Assembly: GCA_015232565.1 (NCBI GenBank)
Contig: JADFZK010000016.1
Span: 1 to 54,282, forward strand
Direction: 5' to 3'
Length of the DNA: 54,282 nucleotides
Source: Candidatus Omnitrophota bacterium
GTDB taxonomy: Bacteria; Omnitrophota; Gorgyraeia; Zapsychrales; Fredricksoniimonadaceae
This document shows, in pieces, positions 14,967-24,539 of this stretch. The translations under genes and the position numbers were made by a program. Within the stretch, counting starts at the first letter, position 1. Every line of letters begins with the position of its first letter. The notes below the pieces were generated by a model that searched no databases, had not been told where the DNA came from, and saw only the letters and a list, made by a program, of their open reading frames with translations.

Positions 14967-16468
14967 TGAAACAGTACAATTCAATTATTGTCGGTGGTGG
15001 TGTTAGCGGCATGACGTTAGCTTTGCTTCTGGCCGCCAATGGACGCAAAGTGCTTCTTCTTGAAAAAGCACCGACCATTGGTGGCGGGTTGTGTCGTTTC
15101 TACAAAAAGGGGATTCCTTTTGATACGGGGTTTCATTTTACAGGAGGTTTTGTTGGAACGACTACTTTGCACGATATGCTGACCGTCCTCGGCATTCGGG
15201 ATAGTATTCGTCCAATCTTTTTGGATAGGGAGAACTCTAACCAGTTTCTCTTTGAAGAAGAAGGCCGGATGCTTTCTGTTCCTGCCGGAAGAGAGCAGTG
15301 CTGTGCGAGGTTTGAAAGTTATTTTCCCGCAGAACGCGCTGCAGTTAAACGCTATTTTCAAATGGTCGACCGCGTCATTGAAGCGACGCCGTCCTTTGAC
15401 TTGCGCAAGATTTCTATATCTCCAGACCCTCTGGATGAAGACCATGTTACCCTTCAGCATGTTTTGGATAGTCTGACTCAGGACAAAACGCTTCAGGCGG
15501 CGTTGTCCGTTTATTGTATGTGTTATGGCACTAGGCCTAATGAGGTTTCTTTTGCGAATCATGCTCGTGTTTCTGTAGGGTTTTACGATGCTATTGCCCG
15601 GGTTGAAGAGGGGGGAGATGCTTTTATCCGAGCTTTTCGCAGTGCGTTTAAGCAACATTCGATTGAGGTTCGTTGCAATACAACGATCAAGGAATGCCTG
15701 GATATTCGCGATCGGAAGGTTGGTCGGCTCCTTCTGTCCAGTGGAGAAGAAGTAACGGCGGATGAATGCATTTTTACGATCCATCCGCATGAGATCTTAA
15801 AGATTCTGCCTCGGCAGCATTTTTCGAAGGCTTTTTGGGACAGGGTCGCGTCGTTTGGTTCCTCCAACGGATTCTTTTCGGTCTTTGGTGCGATTGATAG
15901 TGTTGAGCTTGCGGCTGATGCTGCCCCGTCTTTAATGTCGGTTGTGCCTCGTGCGGACGTTAATCTACTGATGGATCCTGAGTATGTTGGTCCCCAGGCG
16001 TTAGCAATCTTTCAGAGCCAGGAACTCGTTAGGGATAAGGCCGTTCGCGTTTTGACTGCATTTGAGCCTTCCTATTTTCAACAGGTTGCCTTTTGGAAAG
16101 ATTCTAGGGTCGGCTGTCGACCTGAGGCTTATTCAGTATATAAAGAGCTGCATGCTTCGAGTATTTGTGATCGAATTCGTCAAGTTCTGCCGGAGTATAA
16201 GGATTCATTTAAAATGTATGATGCTGCCAGCATGCTGACGTTCCGTGATTATTTATCAACGCCTGATGGTAGTGCGTATGGAATTCGCCAGAAAGTCGGG
16301 CAATTCAATCTTTTCGGAAAGCTGCCCTTGCGGAATTTTTATGCTGCCGGGCAAAGCGCTGTTTTACCGGGGATCCTGGGGGCGATGCTGTCGTCTTTTG
16401 TTGTTGCGCGATCCATACTTGACCAACAACAATATAACACCTATGTGAGCAAGCGTTTATGCAATTGA
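14966..16468 (+). CDS. CrtI-like FAD-dependent oxidoreductase/desaturase
   Basis: The 500-residue protein opens with an FAD dinucleotide loop, IIVGGGVSGMTLALLLA, followed by LEKAPTIGGGLCRF and DTGFHFTGG, features of the phytoene desaturase/carotenoid isomerase group. It ends with NFYAAGQSAVLPGILGAML, the C-terminal FAD contact. Members desaturate, saturate or isomerise conjugated chains. In this cluster it could set double-bond geometry or degree of unsaturation of the acyl polyene. It overlaps the reductase before it and the ketosynthase after it, so it belongs to the same operon. There is no hydrophobic anchor. Confidence 0.8.
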   Translation: MKQYNSIIVGGGVSGMTLALLLAANGRKVLLLEKAPTIGGGLCRFYKKGIPFDTGFHFTGGFVGTTTLHDMLTVLGIRDSIRPIFLDRENSNQFLFEEEGRMLSVPAGREQCCARFESYFPAERAAVKRYFQMVDRVIEATPSFDLRKISISPDPLDEDHVTLQHVLDSLTQDKTLQAALSVYCMCYGTRPNEVSFANHARVSVGFYDAIARVEEGGDAFIRAFRSAFKQHSIEVRCNTTIKECLDIRDRKVGRLLLSSGEEVTADECIFTIHPHEILKILPRQHFSKAFWDRVASFGSSNGFFSVFGAIDSVELAADAAPSLMSVVPRADVNLLMDPEYVGPQALAIFQSQELVRDKAVRVLTAFEPSYFQQVAFWKDSRVGCRPEAYSVYKELHASSICDRIRQVLPEYKDSFKMYDAASMLTFRDYLSTPDGSAYGIRQKVGQFNLFGKLPLRNFYAAGQSAVLPGILGAMLSSFVVARSILDQQQYNTYVSKRLCN

Positions 16469-17688
16469 AGCGTGCAGTAATAACCGGATTTGGAACAGTT
16501 TCTCCCTTAGGAAGTGATGTTATTGAGATGCAGGCCGGTTTTGAAGCATCTCGCAGTGCGGTCCAGCTCATGGAGGGCTGGGATGCGTATAAGGGTTTGC
16601 GTAGTCTTATCGCGGCGCCGGCCATTTCGCTCGACGCAAGCTCCATTCCGCGCCAGAGCCGCCGCTCTATGGGGCCGATGAGCATTTACTCCGTTCAGGC
16701 CGCCCAGCAAGCGTTGGCAGGTAGCGCACTCCCAGTCGGATTGCTTACATCGGGTCGGGTAGGTTGTGTGATAGGGTCAACAATGGGAGGAACTAGGAGC
16801 ATTAACGAGATTTACGAGAACATGGCTTCGCATAAAGACCTTTCACAGCTGACCTCAATGAAATTTTTTCAGTGCATGTCCCATACTGCGGCATTGAATG
16901 TTTCACAACATTTCGGGATCAACGGGGTTGTTATGGCCACCTCTGCGGCATGCGCTTCTGGTCTGCAGGCAATAGGGTCTGCTTATGACCTTATTCGTTT
17001 GGGGACACAGGATGCGGTGCTTTGCGGCGGAGCGGAAGAGCTTTTTCCGACAGTGACTGGAGCCTTTGATATTTTGTTTGCGACGTCGACAAAATACAAT
17101 GATCGCCCCCAACTGACGCCGCGTCCATTTGACGCGGATCGAGACGGTTTGGTTTGCGGTGAGGGCGCCGGGATTCTGGTGGTTGAGGAATATGAGCATG
17201 CGCGAGCCAGGGGTGCCAGAATTTATGCCGAGATCATCGGTTATCATACGTGTGCCAGTGGACAGCACGTTAGCCATTCTAGTAAGGAGTCGTTAGCCGC
17301 CTCCATGAGAGGTGCGTTGGCTTCGGCTAGGATTGACGCAGGTGCCGTAGATTATATTAATGCTCACGCAACGGCAACATTGCAGGGTGACAAGGAAGAG
17401 GCTGAGGCTATTCGGGATATTTTTGGCGACAAGGTGCCGGTATCGAGTCTAAAGGGATATATGGGGCATACGCTGGGGGCCTCTGGCGCCATTGAATTGG
17501 TGGCGTCGCTGTTGATGATGCAAGCCGGCCGTATCTATCCGACGAAAAACCTAGAGCGCGTGGCTGATGATTGTCAGGGGATTTGGCATGTGCAAAAGCA
17601 ACTTGAGCGCCAGGTTAATGTCATTATCAAGAATGCTTTTGCGCTAGGCGGGTTGACCGCTTCTTTGGTCGTAAAGAGTCCGGATTAA
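16459..17688 (+). CDS. Beta-ketoacyl-ACP synthase (first, ApeR/FabF-like)
   Basis: The 409-residue protein is a complete ketosynthase: Cys165 in SAACASG is the acyl-accepting nucleophile, and His303 (NAHATAT) with His337 (MGHTLGASG) completes the Cys-His-His set. It condenses malonyl-ACP onto a growing chain. Length and motifs match FabF and the aryl-polyene ketosynthases. It overlaps the previous gene by ten bases. An acyl carrier protein follows directly, the usual partner. It lacks an adjacent chain-length-factor partner, unlike the other two ketosynthases of the cluster. Confidence 0.9.
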   Translation: MQLKRAVITGFGTVSPLGSDVIEMQAGFEASRSAVQLMEGWDAYKGLRSLIAAPAISLDASSIPRQSRRSMGPMSIYSVQAAQQALAGSALPVGLLTSGRVGCVIGSTMGGTRSINEIYENMASHKDLSQLTSMKFFQCMSHTAALNVSQHFGINGVVMATSAACASGLQAIGSAYDLIRLGTQDAVLCGGAEELFPTVTGAFDILFATSTKYNDRPQLTPRPFDADRDGLVCGEGAGILVVEEYEHARARGARIYAEIIGYHTCASGQHVSHSSKESLAASMRGALASARIDAGAVDYINAHATATLQGDKEEAEAIRDIFGDKVPVSSLKGYMGHTLGASGAIELVASLLMMQAGRIYPTKNLERVADDCQGIWHVQKQLERQVNVIIKNAFALGGLTASLVVKSPD

Positions 17689-17717
17689 CGAGTTTAATTT
17701 AACCGTGGAGGTATGCG

Positions 17718-17993
17718 ATGACCAAGGAAGAAGTTATTAGCAAGACTAATGAGGTGTTTGAGAAGAGTTTTGAGATTGCGCCGGAGCGGCTTAAACCTGA
17801 GGCACATATTTTTAATGATTTAGGACTGGATAGCCTGGACATCGTTGATCTTGTAGTGGGTCTGCAGCAAAAATTTGCTGTGACGATCCGCGACGATGAG
17901 CGGGTGCGTAATATTCGGACGCTGGGTGATGTTTACGATTTTATATATTTGCTGGGACAGGAAGGCAGTGTCGGGGGCTCGCCATCTAAATGA
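17718..17993 (+). CDS. Acyl carrier protein (first)
   Basis: The 91-residue ACP has the 4'-phosphopantetheine attachment site at Ser39 in LGLDSLDIVDL. Helix I precedes it and LQQKFAVTI forms the following helix-turn. It carries the growing chain as a thioester. GGAGG eight bases upstream supports ATG 17718. The last ten residues (GSVGGSPSK) are a flexible tail. It overlaps the acyltransferase behind it by four bases. No phosphopantetheinyl transferase gene is in the window, so the housekeeping one must load it. Confidence 0.9.
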   Translation: MTKEEVISKTNEVFEKSFEIAPERLKPEAHIFNDLGLDSLDIVDLVVGLQQKFAVTIRDDERVRNIRTLGDVYDFIYLLGQEGSVGGSPSK

Positions 17994-18739
17994 CGACAGT
18001 TAAGAAGATCATTCTTAATGCTGTTTTTTATATCTTATTCGTCCCAGCAACAATTATGGCTGTATTGTTTTTTACGCCCTGGGTTGTTTTTGGACGGTTG
18101 TTTAGTTATCGGGAGGCAATGCGGCGGTTGCGCCTAACTATTAGATGGTATGGCCGAATGATGATCTGGGGATTGCCACAGCCATTCCTCAAGGTTCGTT
18201 ATACGGGTAAAAGCGGCGAGTCGTCAATACCCAGGCCTTGCATTGTTATCTGTAACCATCGTTCTTCATCCGACCCGTTTTTGATGGCGTGTTTTTCTTT
18301 TGAGGCGGTCCAAATCGTCAATATTTGGCCGTTTAAGATCCCTTTGCTAGGGGTTGTAGCGAAGTTGGCCGGTTATTTAAGTGTTAATGAGATGTCTTTC
18401 GAAGAGTTCAGCCGGCGGTGTGGACAGCTTTTAGATGAAGGAGTTTCTATTATTGCGTTCCCTGAAGGGACGCGCTCCGGTGTTAATGCGATGGGACAAT
18501 TTCGAGGTGCTATGTTTCGGATCGCATTGGAGAGAAAGTTGCCGATTGTACCGTTATGTATTTCTGGTAATGAGGACAAGCCGATCCGGGGCTCTTTTTG
18601 TATGAATCCGGGGACCGTGTTTCTCCACAGGTTGCCGACAGTGATGTATGAGCAGTTTAAGGACATGACCCCATTTAAGTTGAAGAATTATGTGCGTGAT
18701 ATTATTGAGAATGAGACCAAATTAATGGATGCTCGATGA
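17990..18739 (+). CDS. PlsC-type 1-acyl-glycerol-phosphate acyltransferase-like protein (ApeD-like)
   Basis: The 249-residue protein has an N-terminal membrane segment (FYILFVPATIMAVLFFTPWVV) and the lysophospholipid acyltransferase motifs: NHRSSSDP (His90 and Asp95, HX4D) and FPEGTRSG (from Phe157). It transfers acyl groups at the cytoplasmic face of the inner membrane. Aryl-polyene clusters encode such an enzyme beside the ACPs, where it probably links the polyene acyl chain to a lipid headgroup. The first four bases overlap the ACP gene, and its end overlaps the ligase gene. Confidence 0.85.
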   Translation: MTTVKKIILNAVFYILFVPATIMAVLFFTPWVVFGRLFSYREAMRRLRLTIRWYGRMMIWGLPQPFLKVRYTGKSGESSIPRPCIVICNHRSSSDPFLMACFSFEAVQIVNIWPFKIPLLGVVAKLAGYLSVNEMSFEEFSRRCGQLLDEGVSIIAFPEGTRSGVNAMGQFRGAMFRIALERKLPIVPLCISGNEDKPIRGSFCMNPGTVFLHRLPTVMYEQFKDMTPFKLKNYVRDIIENETKLMDAR

Positions 18740-20028
18740 TGAGACCATTTAAGGAATATCCCAAAAGTTCTTTTGTCGAACCCAGTCGGATGCGTCGGAT
18801 GCAAACGCAATGGCTTCGCCATCACCTCGTGTATTGCCAGGCCGCGTCTCCTTTCTATCGTAAGTTTTTTAAGAAACATGGAGTCGTTCCTCAGGAGGTT
18901 ACTTTAGATAATTTCGTAAATATCCCGCTGACGGATAAGCGTTCTTTGGAGCGCTCCAATATGGATTTTATTGCGGTTCCCCAAGAGCGTATCTCGGATA
19001 TCGTTCTTTCCAGCGGGACGACCGGTGATCCTACGCAGATAGTTTACACCCAGCGAGATCTTGATCGTCTAGCTTATAACGAACAGCAATCAATGGTCTC
19101 CTGTGGCATGACTGCGGCCGATCGGGTGTTGTTAACTTGCACGATCGATCGGTGTTTTGTAGCTGGACTGGCTTATTATTTGGGTGCAAAGAAGATTGGT
19201 GCGGCGTGTATTCGTAACGGATTAAATAGTCTCGAAAGTCATGCGGGGATCATTAAGTTGATGACGCCATCTGTTGTTGTCGGGGTGCCTTCATTCCTGC
19301 GCAAGCTTGGGGCGTATGTAAAGCATAAGAAGATCCCTGTTGGCAGTGTTAAGAAGTTGGTTTGTATTGGTGAGCCACTGCGCGATAAGGACATGAAGGC
19401 ATTGATCGGGACGCAGGATCTTGAGGCTTTGTGGGGGGCCAAGGCATTTTCTACGTACTCTTCCTCTGAAATGGTGACTTCTTTTTGCGAATGCGAGTGC
19501 CAGAACGGTGGGCATTTGCATCCAGAGCTAGCCGTAGCCGAGATTGTTGATGAGCGGGGTCGTCGTGTGAGTGCGGGAGTTGTTGGCGAGCTGGTGGTGA
19601 CGCCGCTGGGCATTGAAGGTATGCCTTTGGTGCGGTTTCGGACCGGAGATATTACTTTTATGTTTGAGGAGTCCTGTCCGTGCGGTCGTCTGAGCCCGCG
19701 GTTGGGGCCGATTCTCGGTAGAATGAAGCAGATGCTTAAGATCAAGGGGACTACAGTTTATCCTTTGGCCGTTTTTTCGGCATTGGATGAGCTGCGTGAA
19801 GTCAGTGATTATTTCATAACAGTGTTTTCTTCGGATGCCTTGTCTGATCGTCTGATGGTGACGGTTTCCTTGCGACAGTCTTGTTCTGTTGCTCGTATAA
19901 GCGAAGCATTGACTGCGCGCTTAAGGGTTGCGCCGGAGGTTGTGGTGGCCTCTGAGGAAGATGTGAGGCGGGTGGTTTATAACCCGTCATTACGCAAACC
20001 AGTAAGATTCTTTGATAGGAGAATATAA
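18736..20028 (+). CDS. Adenylate-forming ligase, phenylacetate-CoA ligase-like
   Basis: The 430-residue protein belongs to the PaaK branch of AMP-forming ligases. LSSGTTGDPT (near residue 91) is the phosphate-binding loop, TYSSSEM the adenine-binding A5 region, and VRFRTGDI the aspartate that contacts the ribose. A CXC cluster (CECECQ) and SCPCGR resemble zinc-binding features of PaaK relatives. It should activate an aryl or short acyl acid and load it on an ACP or CoA. In aryl-polyene clusters such an enzyme primes the aromatic starter. ATG 18736 and 18739 are both possible starts; the stop of the acyltransferase is within them. Confidence 0.8.
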   Translation: MMRPFKEYPKSSFVEPSRMRRMQTQWLRHHLVYCQAASPFYRKFFKKHGVVPQEVTLDNFVNIPLTDKRSLERSNMDFIAVPQERISDIVLSSGTTGDPTQIVYTQRDLDRLAYNEQQSMVSCGMTAADRVLLTCTIDRCFVAGLAYYLGAKKIGAACIRNGLNSLESHAGIIKLMTPSVVVGVPSFLRKLGAYVKHKKIPVGSVKKLVCIGEPLRDKDMKALIGTQDLEALWGAKAFSTYSSSEMVTSFCECECQNGGHLHPELAVAEIVDERGRRVSAGVVGELVVTPLGIEGMPLVRFRTGDITFMFEESCPCGRLSPRLGPILGRMKQMLKIKGTTVYPLAVFSALDELREVSDYFITVFSSDALSDRLMVTVSLRQSCSVARISEALTARLRVAPEVVVASEEDVRRVVYNPSLRKPVRFFDRRI

Positions 20029-20030
20029 CG

Positions 20031-21521
20031 ATGGGCGGATGTGGGAACATGCCATTTCGTTTTGAATTTACACCGCAAGACATTTCACAGGCTGTTAGTC
20101 AAGCACAGCTATTGTCAATCGAGATAGAGTTTAGTCTGAAGTGCAATTTGCGTTGTCCTTATTGTTACATTTCAACAGCTCCTGATCCCAAGAACGAGCT
20201 TACTTCGGCCGAGATCCGCGATGTTATTTTACAAGCGCGTGATTTAGGTGCACGTAAGATCATTATTCTTGGTGGTGAACCGTTGATCTATCCGCGCATT
20301 ATGGAAAAGATTGAGTTTATAAGGGAGCAGGGACTACAAGTCGAGTTATTTACAAATGGTGCGCATTTAACCCAGGCACGGGCACGCCGGCTGTTCGATC
20401 TTGGCGTTAATGTTGTGTTGAAGATGAATTCGTTTAAGGATGATATTCAGGATAAATTGGTTGGGGTGCCGGGGACGTCTAAGAAGATGAGGGCGGCATT
20501 AGCGCATCTTCGGGAGGCGGGCTATCCGCGTGGCGATGGTTTTTTGGCTGTGAGTACGGTTATTTGCCAAGACAATCTTCCGGAACTCACCGCTCTGTGG
20601 ATCTGGCTTCGGGACCAAGGTATCTTGCCATATTTTGAAATATTAACGCCCCAGGGGGGTGCTGCAAAGAATGATGGGTTAAATGTTTCGACCGGGGAAC
20701 TTGAGAAGTTTTTTCATGAGATAAGCGAGATCGATCGCACTCGCTATAACCAGGTATGGGAGCCGCAACCGCCTTTGGTTGGTGGAAAGTGCTTGCGGCA
20801 TCAGTTTTCCTGCCTGATCAATTCGCAGGGCTTTGTTATGCCGTGTGTGGGATTGAATGTTCCCATCGGCAATATTCGTGAAAAGAAACTTAAGGATATT
20901 TTATCCGAAAGTGAGATTGTGCAGGATTTGCGTCAGTTTCATCACAAGATCAAGGGCCCGTGCGGAAAATGTGAGAAGGCGGGTGATTGTTACGGCTGTC
21001 GTGGCGCGGCATACCAGTTGACAGGTGATTATTTGGCGTCAGATCCTTTGTGTTGGAACAATGAGGCGCACGCTCATGAGATCGTTAAACTACCAGTCGA
21101 AGTGAATGGTTTTGTCCTTCATGATGACGCCATGCTCTTGGTGGATAAATTAATCAAGATTGGAGAACGAACTGCTGAGGTTGAGACGACCGTTAGGGCT
21201 GATATGCCGTTTGTGAGTGGGGATGGATTTCTGGATGAGGCGGCTTATCTTGAGATCATCGCACAAGCTGCGGCGGCTATGGGTGGGTTTAGGCAATACG
21301 GGACATCGAGCAAGAAGCCGATGGGTTTTTTGCTAGGGACAAAGCAGTTAGAGGTTTTTGGGCGAGCTCGTGTTGGTGATGTGCTGTCAGTTAGTGTTTC
21401 TAAGTACGCGCAATTCGGTGATTTTGGTATGGTTAAAGGGTCGGTTACTTGTGGGTCTCATTTGCTGGCACAAGGAGAAATAAAGACTTGGCATAATAAA
21501 GCACCACAGGAGTCCATATGA
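20031..21521 (+). CDS. Radical-SAM/SPASM enzyme fused to an ApeP-like hotdog dehydratase domain
   Basis: One uninterrupted 496-residue frame holds two enzymes. Residues ~25-350 are a radical-SAM domain with CNLRCPYC (Cys38, 42, 45), ILGGEPLIYP, and a SPASM region with further cysteines (GGKCLRH, MPCVGL, GPCGKCEKAGDCYGC) for auxiliary iron-sulfur clusters. From about residue 355 the protein reads VNGFVLHDDAMLLVDKLI and continues to FLLGTKQLEVFGRARVGD, the pattern of the ApeP/FabZ-like hotdog proteins of aryl-polyene clusters. The second part should dehydrate or bind 3-hydroxyacyl-ACP, and the first perform a radical modification. I know of no described fusion of this type. Start ATG 20031 lies two bases after the ligase. 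Confidence 0.8.
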   Translation: MGGCGNMPFRFEFTPQDISQAVSQAQLLSIEIEFSLKCNLRCPYCYISTAPDPKNELTSAEIRDVILQARDLGARKIIILGGEPLIYPRIMEKIEFIREQGLQVELFTNGAHLTQARARRLFDLGVNVVLKMNSFKDDIQDKLVGVPGTSKKMRAALAHLREAGYPRGDGFLAVSTVICQDNLPELTALWIWLRDQGILPYFEILTPQGGAAKNDGLNVSTGELEKFFHEISEIDRTRYNQVWEPQPPLVGGKCLRHQFSCLINSQGFVMPCVGLNVPIGNIREKKLKDILSESEIVQDLRQFHHKIKGPCGKCEKAGDCYGCRGAAYQLTGDYLASDPLCWNNEAHAHEIVKLPVEVNGFVLHDDAMLLVDKLIKIGERTAEVETTVRADMPFVSGDGFLDEAAYLEIIAQAAAAMGGFRQYGTSSKKPMGFLLGTKQLEVFGRARVGDVLSVSVSKYAQFGDFGMVKGSVTCGSHLLAQGEIKTWHNKAPQESI

Positions 21522-22174
21522 CGGTAAGGACATTAACAATGATGCTACTGGTGTTTTTAGGGTGTGCGCTTTCCTGTAGGGTCTCCAGTGCAGATGATGT
21601 CGCTGACACATTAGCAAACATAACACAGCAGATGGCGGATCTAAAGTCGGTGCAGGTAACTTTTGTTCAGGAAAAGAGACTGGCGATGTTCACCGCTCCT
21701 ATCGTGATGAGAGGGACCTTATCCTGGGAGCGACCGGATGCTTTTGCCTGGCATGTCGATTCACCTGTTCAATACGCCATGATCATGCGTAAGGGCGTAG
21801 CTCTTCAGTGGGATGGTGAACACAACACGACACAGGAATACAAGATTGGCGGGAATCCAGTGATGCGAGTGGCCTCTCAGCAGTTGCAGCGCTGGTTCAG
21901 CGGTAATTACCAGCAGTTGGCGGTGGATTACACCATATCGATTGGTAGTCGTAATCCTCTGATCTTAACATGCGTGCCGCATCCGGAGAGTCCTGAAGCC
22001 GGGTTCATTAAGCGTGTGTCGATTCAGTTCCGGGATGATCTGCGCTATATTAGTAGGATCACGATTGAAGAGGTTTCGGGTGATCAGACTGATATTGCTT
22101 TTGATAATGTTCGTCTTAACGAAATCATTCCGATAGATGCTTGGCGTGCTGAAGGATCAAAACCGCATGGTTGA
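21518..22174 (+). CDS. LolA-like periplasmic carrier
   Basis: The 218-residue protein has a signal peptide (TMMLLVFLGCALSCRVSSA) and the LolA-type fold: LKSVQVTFVQEKRL, GTLSWERPDAFAWHV and IRVS-like strands later (RISRITIEEVSGD area). Housekeeping LolA ferries lipoproteins; the versions in aryl-polyene clusters are thought to move the lipid product across the periplasm. The start overlaps the previous stop (ATGA) and its end overlaps the exporter start. A cysteine at the signal cleavage site (SC) could make it a lipoprotein, but the surrounding residues are not a good lipobox. Confidence 0.8.
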   Translation: MTVRTLTMMLLVFLGCALSCRVSSADDVADTLANITQQMADLKSVQVTFVQEKRLAMFTAPIVMRGTLSWERPDAFAWHVDSPVQYAMIMRKGVALQWDGEHNTTQEYKIGGNPVMRVASQQLQRWFSGNYQQLAVDYTISIGSRNPLILTCVPHPESPEAGFIKRVSIQFRDDLRYISRITIEEVSGDQTDIAFDNVRLNEIIPIDAWRAEGSKPHG

Positions 22175-24539
22175 GCAAATGTTTAAGGCTATTTTTAGTT
22201 TTGTTGAGCGCCGTCAGCGGGTTGTGCTGGCGATTTTGTGCGTTCTCATGGCTATCTTTGCCATTGCAGCTACCAGGATTCATTATGACAATGATCTTTC
22301 CGGGATGCTGCCCTCAGACCCTGCTATTCGCCGAGACCTAGACCTGATCCGCCAGAGCGTTTTCGCTGGCAAAGTGGTGTTGTCTTTTGAGCTAGCAGGA
22401 GACAATGCGTCATTGGATGATCTGGTGCAATATGTGGACAAGGTTGCTGCGCGTTTGCCTGGACCGATGGTGTCAGGGGTTATTAAAGGACCTAAACTGG
22501 CGCCGGATGACTTGGTGACGTTCGTCCAGTTTGCTCCGCGGCTAATTGGGGAGAAACGCCTAGCGGACTTTGCTAAGAAATCATCTTCGGGAGTTATTGA
22601 TGAAAGCCTTCGGTCGTTACGTTCACGCTTAATCTCGTTTCAGGGAATGTTCATCGGCGGCATTGTTCGGGTGGATCCTCTGGGTTTGTTCTCGCCGGAA
22701 TTATCGTATTTGCAGCAGTTAGCGGCGACATTCGGGCGCAATGTGACGTTCTATAACGGCCATTTTGCAACGCAGGATGGTAAGCATCTAATGCTGATTC
22801 TGGAAACGCCGGTGCCGATCACAGATGGGACCCGCTCTGCAGCATTGTTAGATTACCTACAGAAATGCCTTGGCGATCATCCGACCTTCGCGAAGGTTGA
22901 CATTATTTCCGGTCATGCTCATACGGCAGCGAATGAGACACAGATTAAAAGCGATATTTCCAGGACCGTTACCGTTGCAACGCTGGCGTATTTGCTTGTT
23001 CTAATATGTTTTTTCCGGGATATGCGGGCGGCTATCTTTTTCATGATCCCGGCTTGTTCGGTGCTGGCTGCGCTGGTTTTTTCAGGGTTGGTTTTTGGTA
23101 GTGTTTCAGCTTTTGTCGCGGCGATGGCCTCGGTTATTATTGGCGTTTCGGATGATTACGGGATTTTGGTGTATACGGCCATCCGCACCGCAGGCCGTCG
23201 TGATGTAGCTACGTTTATGGCGCGGCCTATTATTTTGGCAGCATTCTTTACGACCGGAATCTTTGCGGTGTTCTTCTTTTCCGGTGTGTCGGGGTATCAC
23301 CAGTTGGCATTCTTAACAATTGTTAGCATTTGGTTGTGTGTGGGGTTTGTCTTATTGATCTTCCCCCATTTGGTGACAACATCACCCATGAAATTGCCGC
23401 GGGCTGTCGGGGAAGGAAAGACGGATCCCAAAAAAGATAAATTCATGATTATGATTTGGCTAATCTTTGTGGTGATCATGTGTGTTGGAGCAAGCCGTAT
23501 TCAATTCAATAGTGATATATCTGCATTAGATGGAGTGGACCCTAAGGTTCGCGCTGGGGAGGATAGGTTCGAGGAGGTGTGGCTGGGTCGTCAGAAACAA
23601 AGCATTTTTGTGGTAACTGCCCCAACTCTTGACGCTGCGCTCACGATCAATCAGGCCGTGTTCAATGATTCTGGCGCTTTCGTCAAAGAGATTGCCAGTA
23701 TTGCTCCGTTCATGCAGCCAGCGCATGAAGAAAAGAAAAACATTGCAGCTTGGCACACGTTTTGGCTAACTGGTCAGGGGTCATCGCTTCGGGACTCAAT
23801 TCAGGCTGGGGCCGCCCATAATGGATATTCTGCTGAGGCTTTTGCCTCGTTTATGGCGTTGACACGCCGGGACTCTTTCCCGAAAATCGATGATGTTCCT
23901 TTCTTAAAACAAATGTCTGAGCGTTTCGTGTCCTATCAAAAGGACTCAGTAAGGGTGTTGACCTTTTTCCCGGAAGAGTCTGCGCTAACGGAACATTTTG
24001 ATCGTTTGACGCTTAAATATCCGGGAACGTTTGTTTTCTCCCGTACTCATTTTACCCAGAGGTTTAGTGCTAGCATTAATCAAGAGGCAGCGCGTTTGGC
24101 GGGGTGTGCGGTTGTGTTCTTGGGATTGGTGGCGGTATTCTTTTTGCGTCGCGTGCGTTTGATTCTACTTGTATTGTCAGCGGCAGTAACATCGATTTTG
24201 GCCGTTATGGCCGTTTACGGTTTCTGGGGGAGACCGTTAACGGCACCTGCGTTGGTTGCCTTGATGATCGCGGTTGGCCTGGCGATCGATTATGGCGTTT
24301 TCTTGTTGTATGCGCTGCAGCGCAAAATCGATACGGGTACGGCCAAGGCAGTCAGCATTTCTGCTGCGACTACTTTAACAGGCGCTTGTTCTCTACTGGC
24401 GGCGCATCACCCGGCACTTTTTTCGATTGGGCTGGCCTTGAGTACGGGTTTGCTAGTTGGGTGGCTTTGCGCGCAAATGATCATTCCTGCATTGTATAGA
24501 CGTTACTGTTCGGATATCCATGAGGCCGGTCATGAATAA
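22167..24539 (+). CDS. MMPL/RND-type inner-membrane exporter
   Basis: The ~790-residue protein has the RND repeat: one N-terminal membrane helix, a periplasmic loop, about five helices (near 265-405), a second single helix, loop and five helices (near 640-780). The segments LAYLLVLICFFRDMRAAIFFMIP and the later ALMIAVGLAIDYGVFLLYAL, with the intramembrane Asp of proton-driven pumps, are typical of MMPL proteins. It probably extracts the acyl product from the inner membrane and hands it to the LolA-like carrier. I start at ATG 22167, ten bases after GAAGGA, overlapping the LolA stop. Confidence 0.85.
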   Translation: MVEQMFKAIFSFVERRQRVVLAILCVLMAIFAIAATRIHYDNDLSGMLPSDPAIRRDLDLIRQSVFAGKVVLSFELAGDNASLDDLVQYVDKVAARLPGPMVSGVIKGPKLAPDDLVTFVQFAPRLIGEKRLADFAKKSSSGVIDESLRSLRSRLISFQGMFIGGIVRVDPLGLFSPELSYLQQLAATFGRNVTFYNGHFATQDGKHLMLILETPVPITDGTRSAALLDYLQKCLGDHPTFAKVDIISGHAHTAANETQIKSDISRTVTVATLAYLLVLICFFRDMRAAIFFMIPACSVLAALVFSGLVFGSVSAFVAAMASVIIGVSDDYGILVYTAIRTAGRRDVATFMARPIILAAFFTTGIFAVFFFSGVSGYHQLAFLTIVSIWLCVGFVLLIFPHLVTTSPMKLPRAVGEGKTDPKKDKFMIMIWLIFVVIMCVGASRIQFNSDISALDGVDPKVRAGEDRFEEVWLGRQKQSIFVVTAPTLDAALTINQAVFNDSGAFVKEIASIAPFMQPAHEEKKNIAAWHTFWLTGQGSSLRDSIQAGAAHNGYSAEAFASFMALTRRDSFPKIDDVPFLKQMSERFVSYQKDSVRVLTFFPEESALTEHFDRLTLKYPGTFVFSRTHFTQRFSASINQEAARLAGCAVVFLGLVAVFFLRRVRLILLVLSAAVTSILAVMAVYGFWGRPLTAPALVALMIAVGLAIDYGVFLLYALQRKIDTGTAKAVSISAATTLTGACSLLAAHHPALFSIGLALSTGLLVGWLCAQMIIPALYRRYCSDIHEAGHE

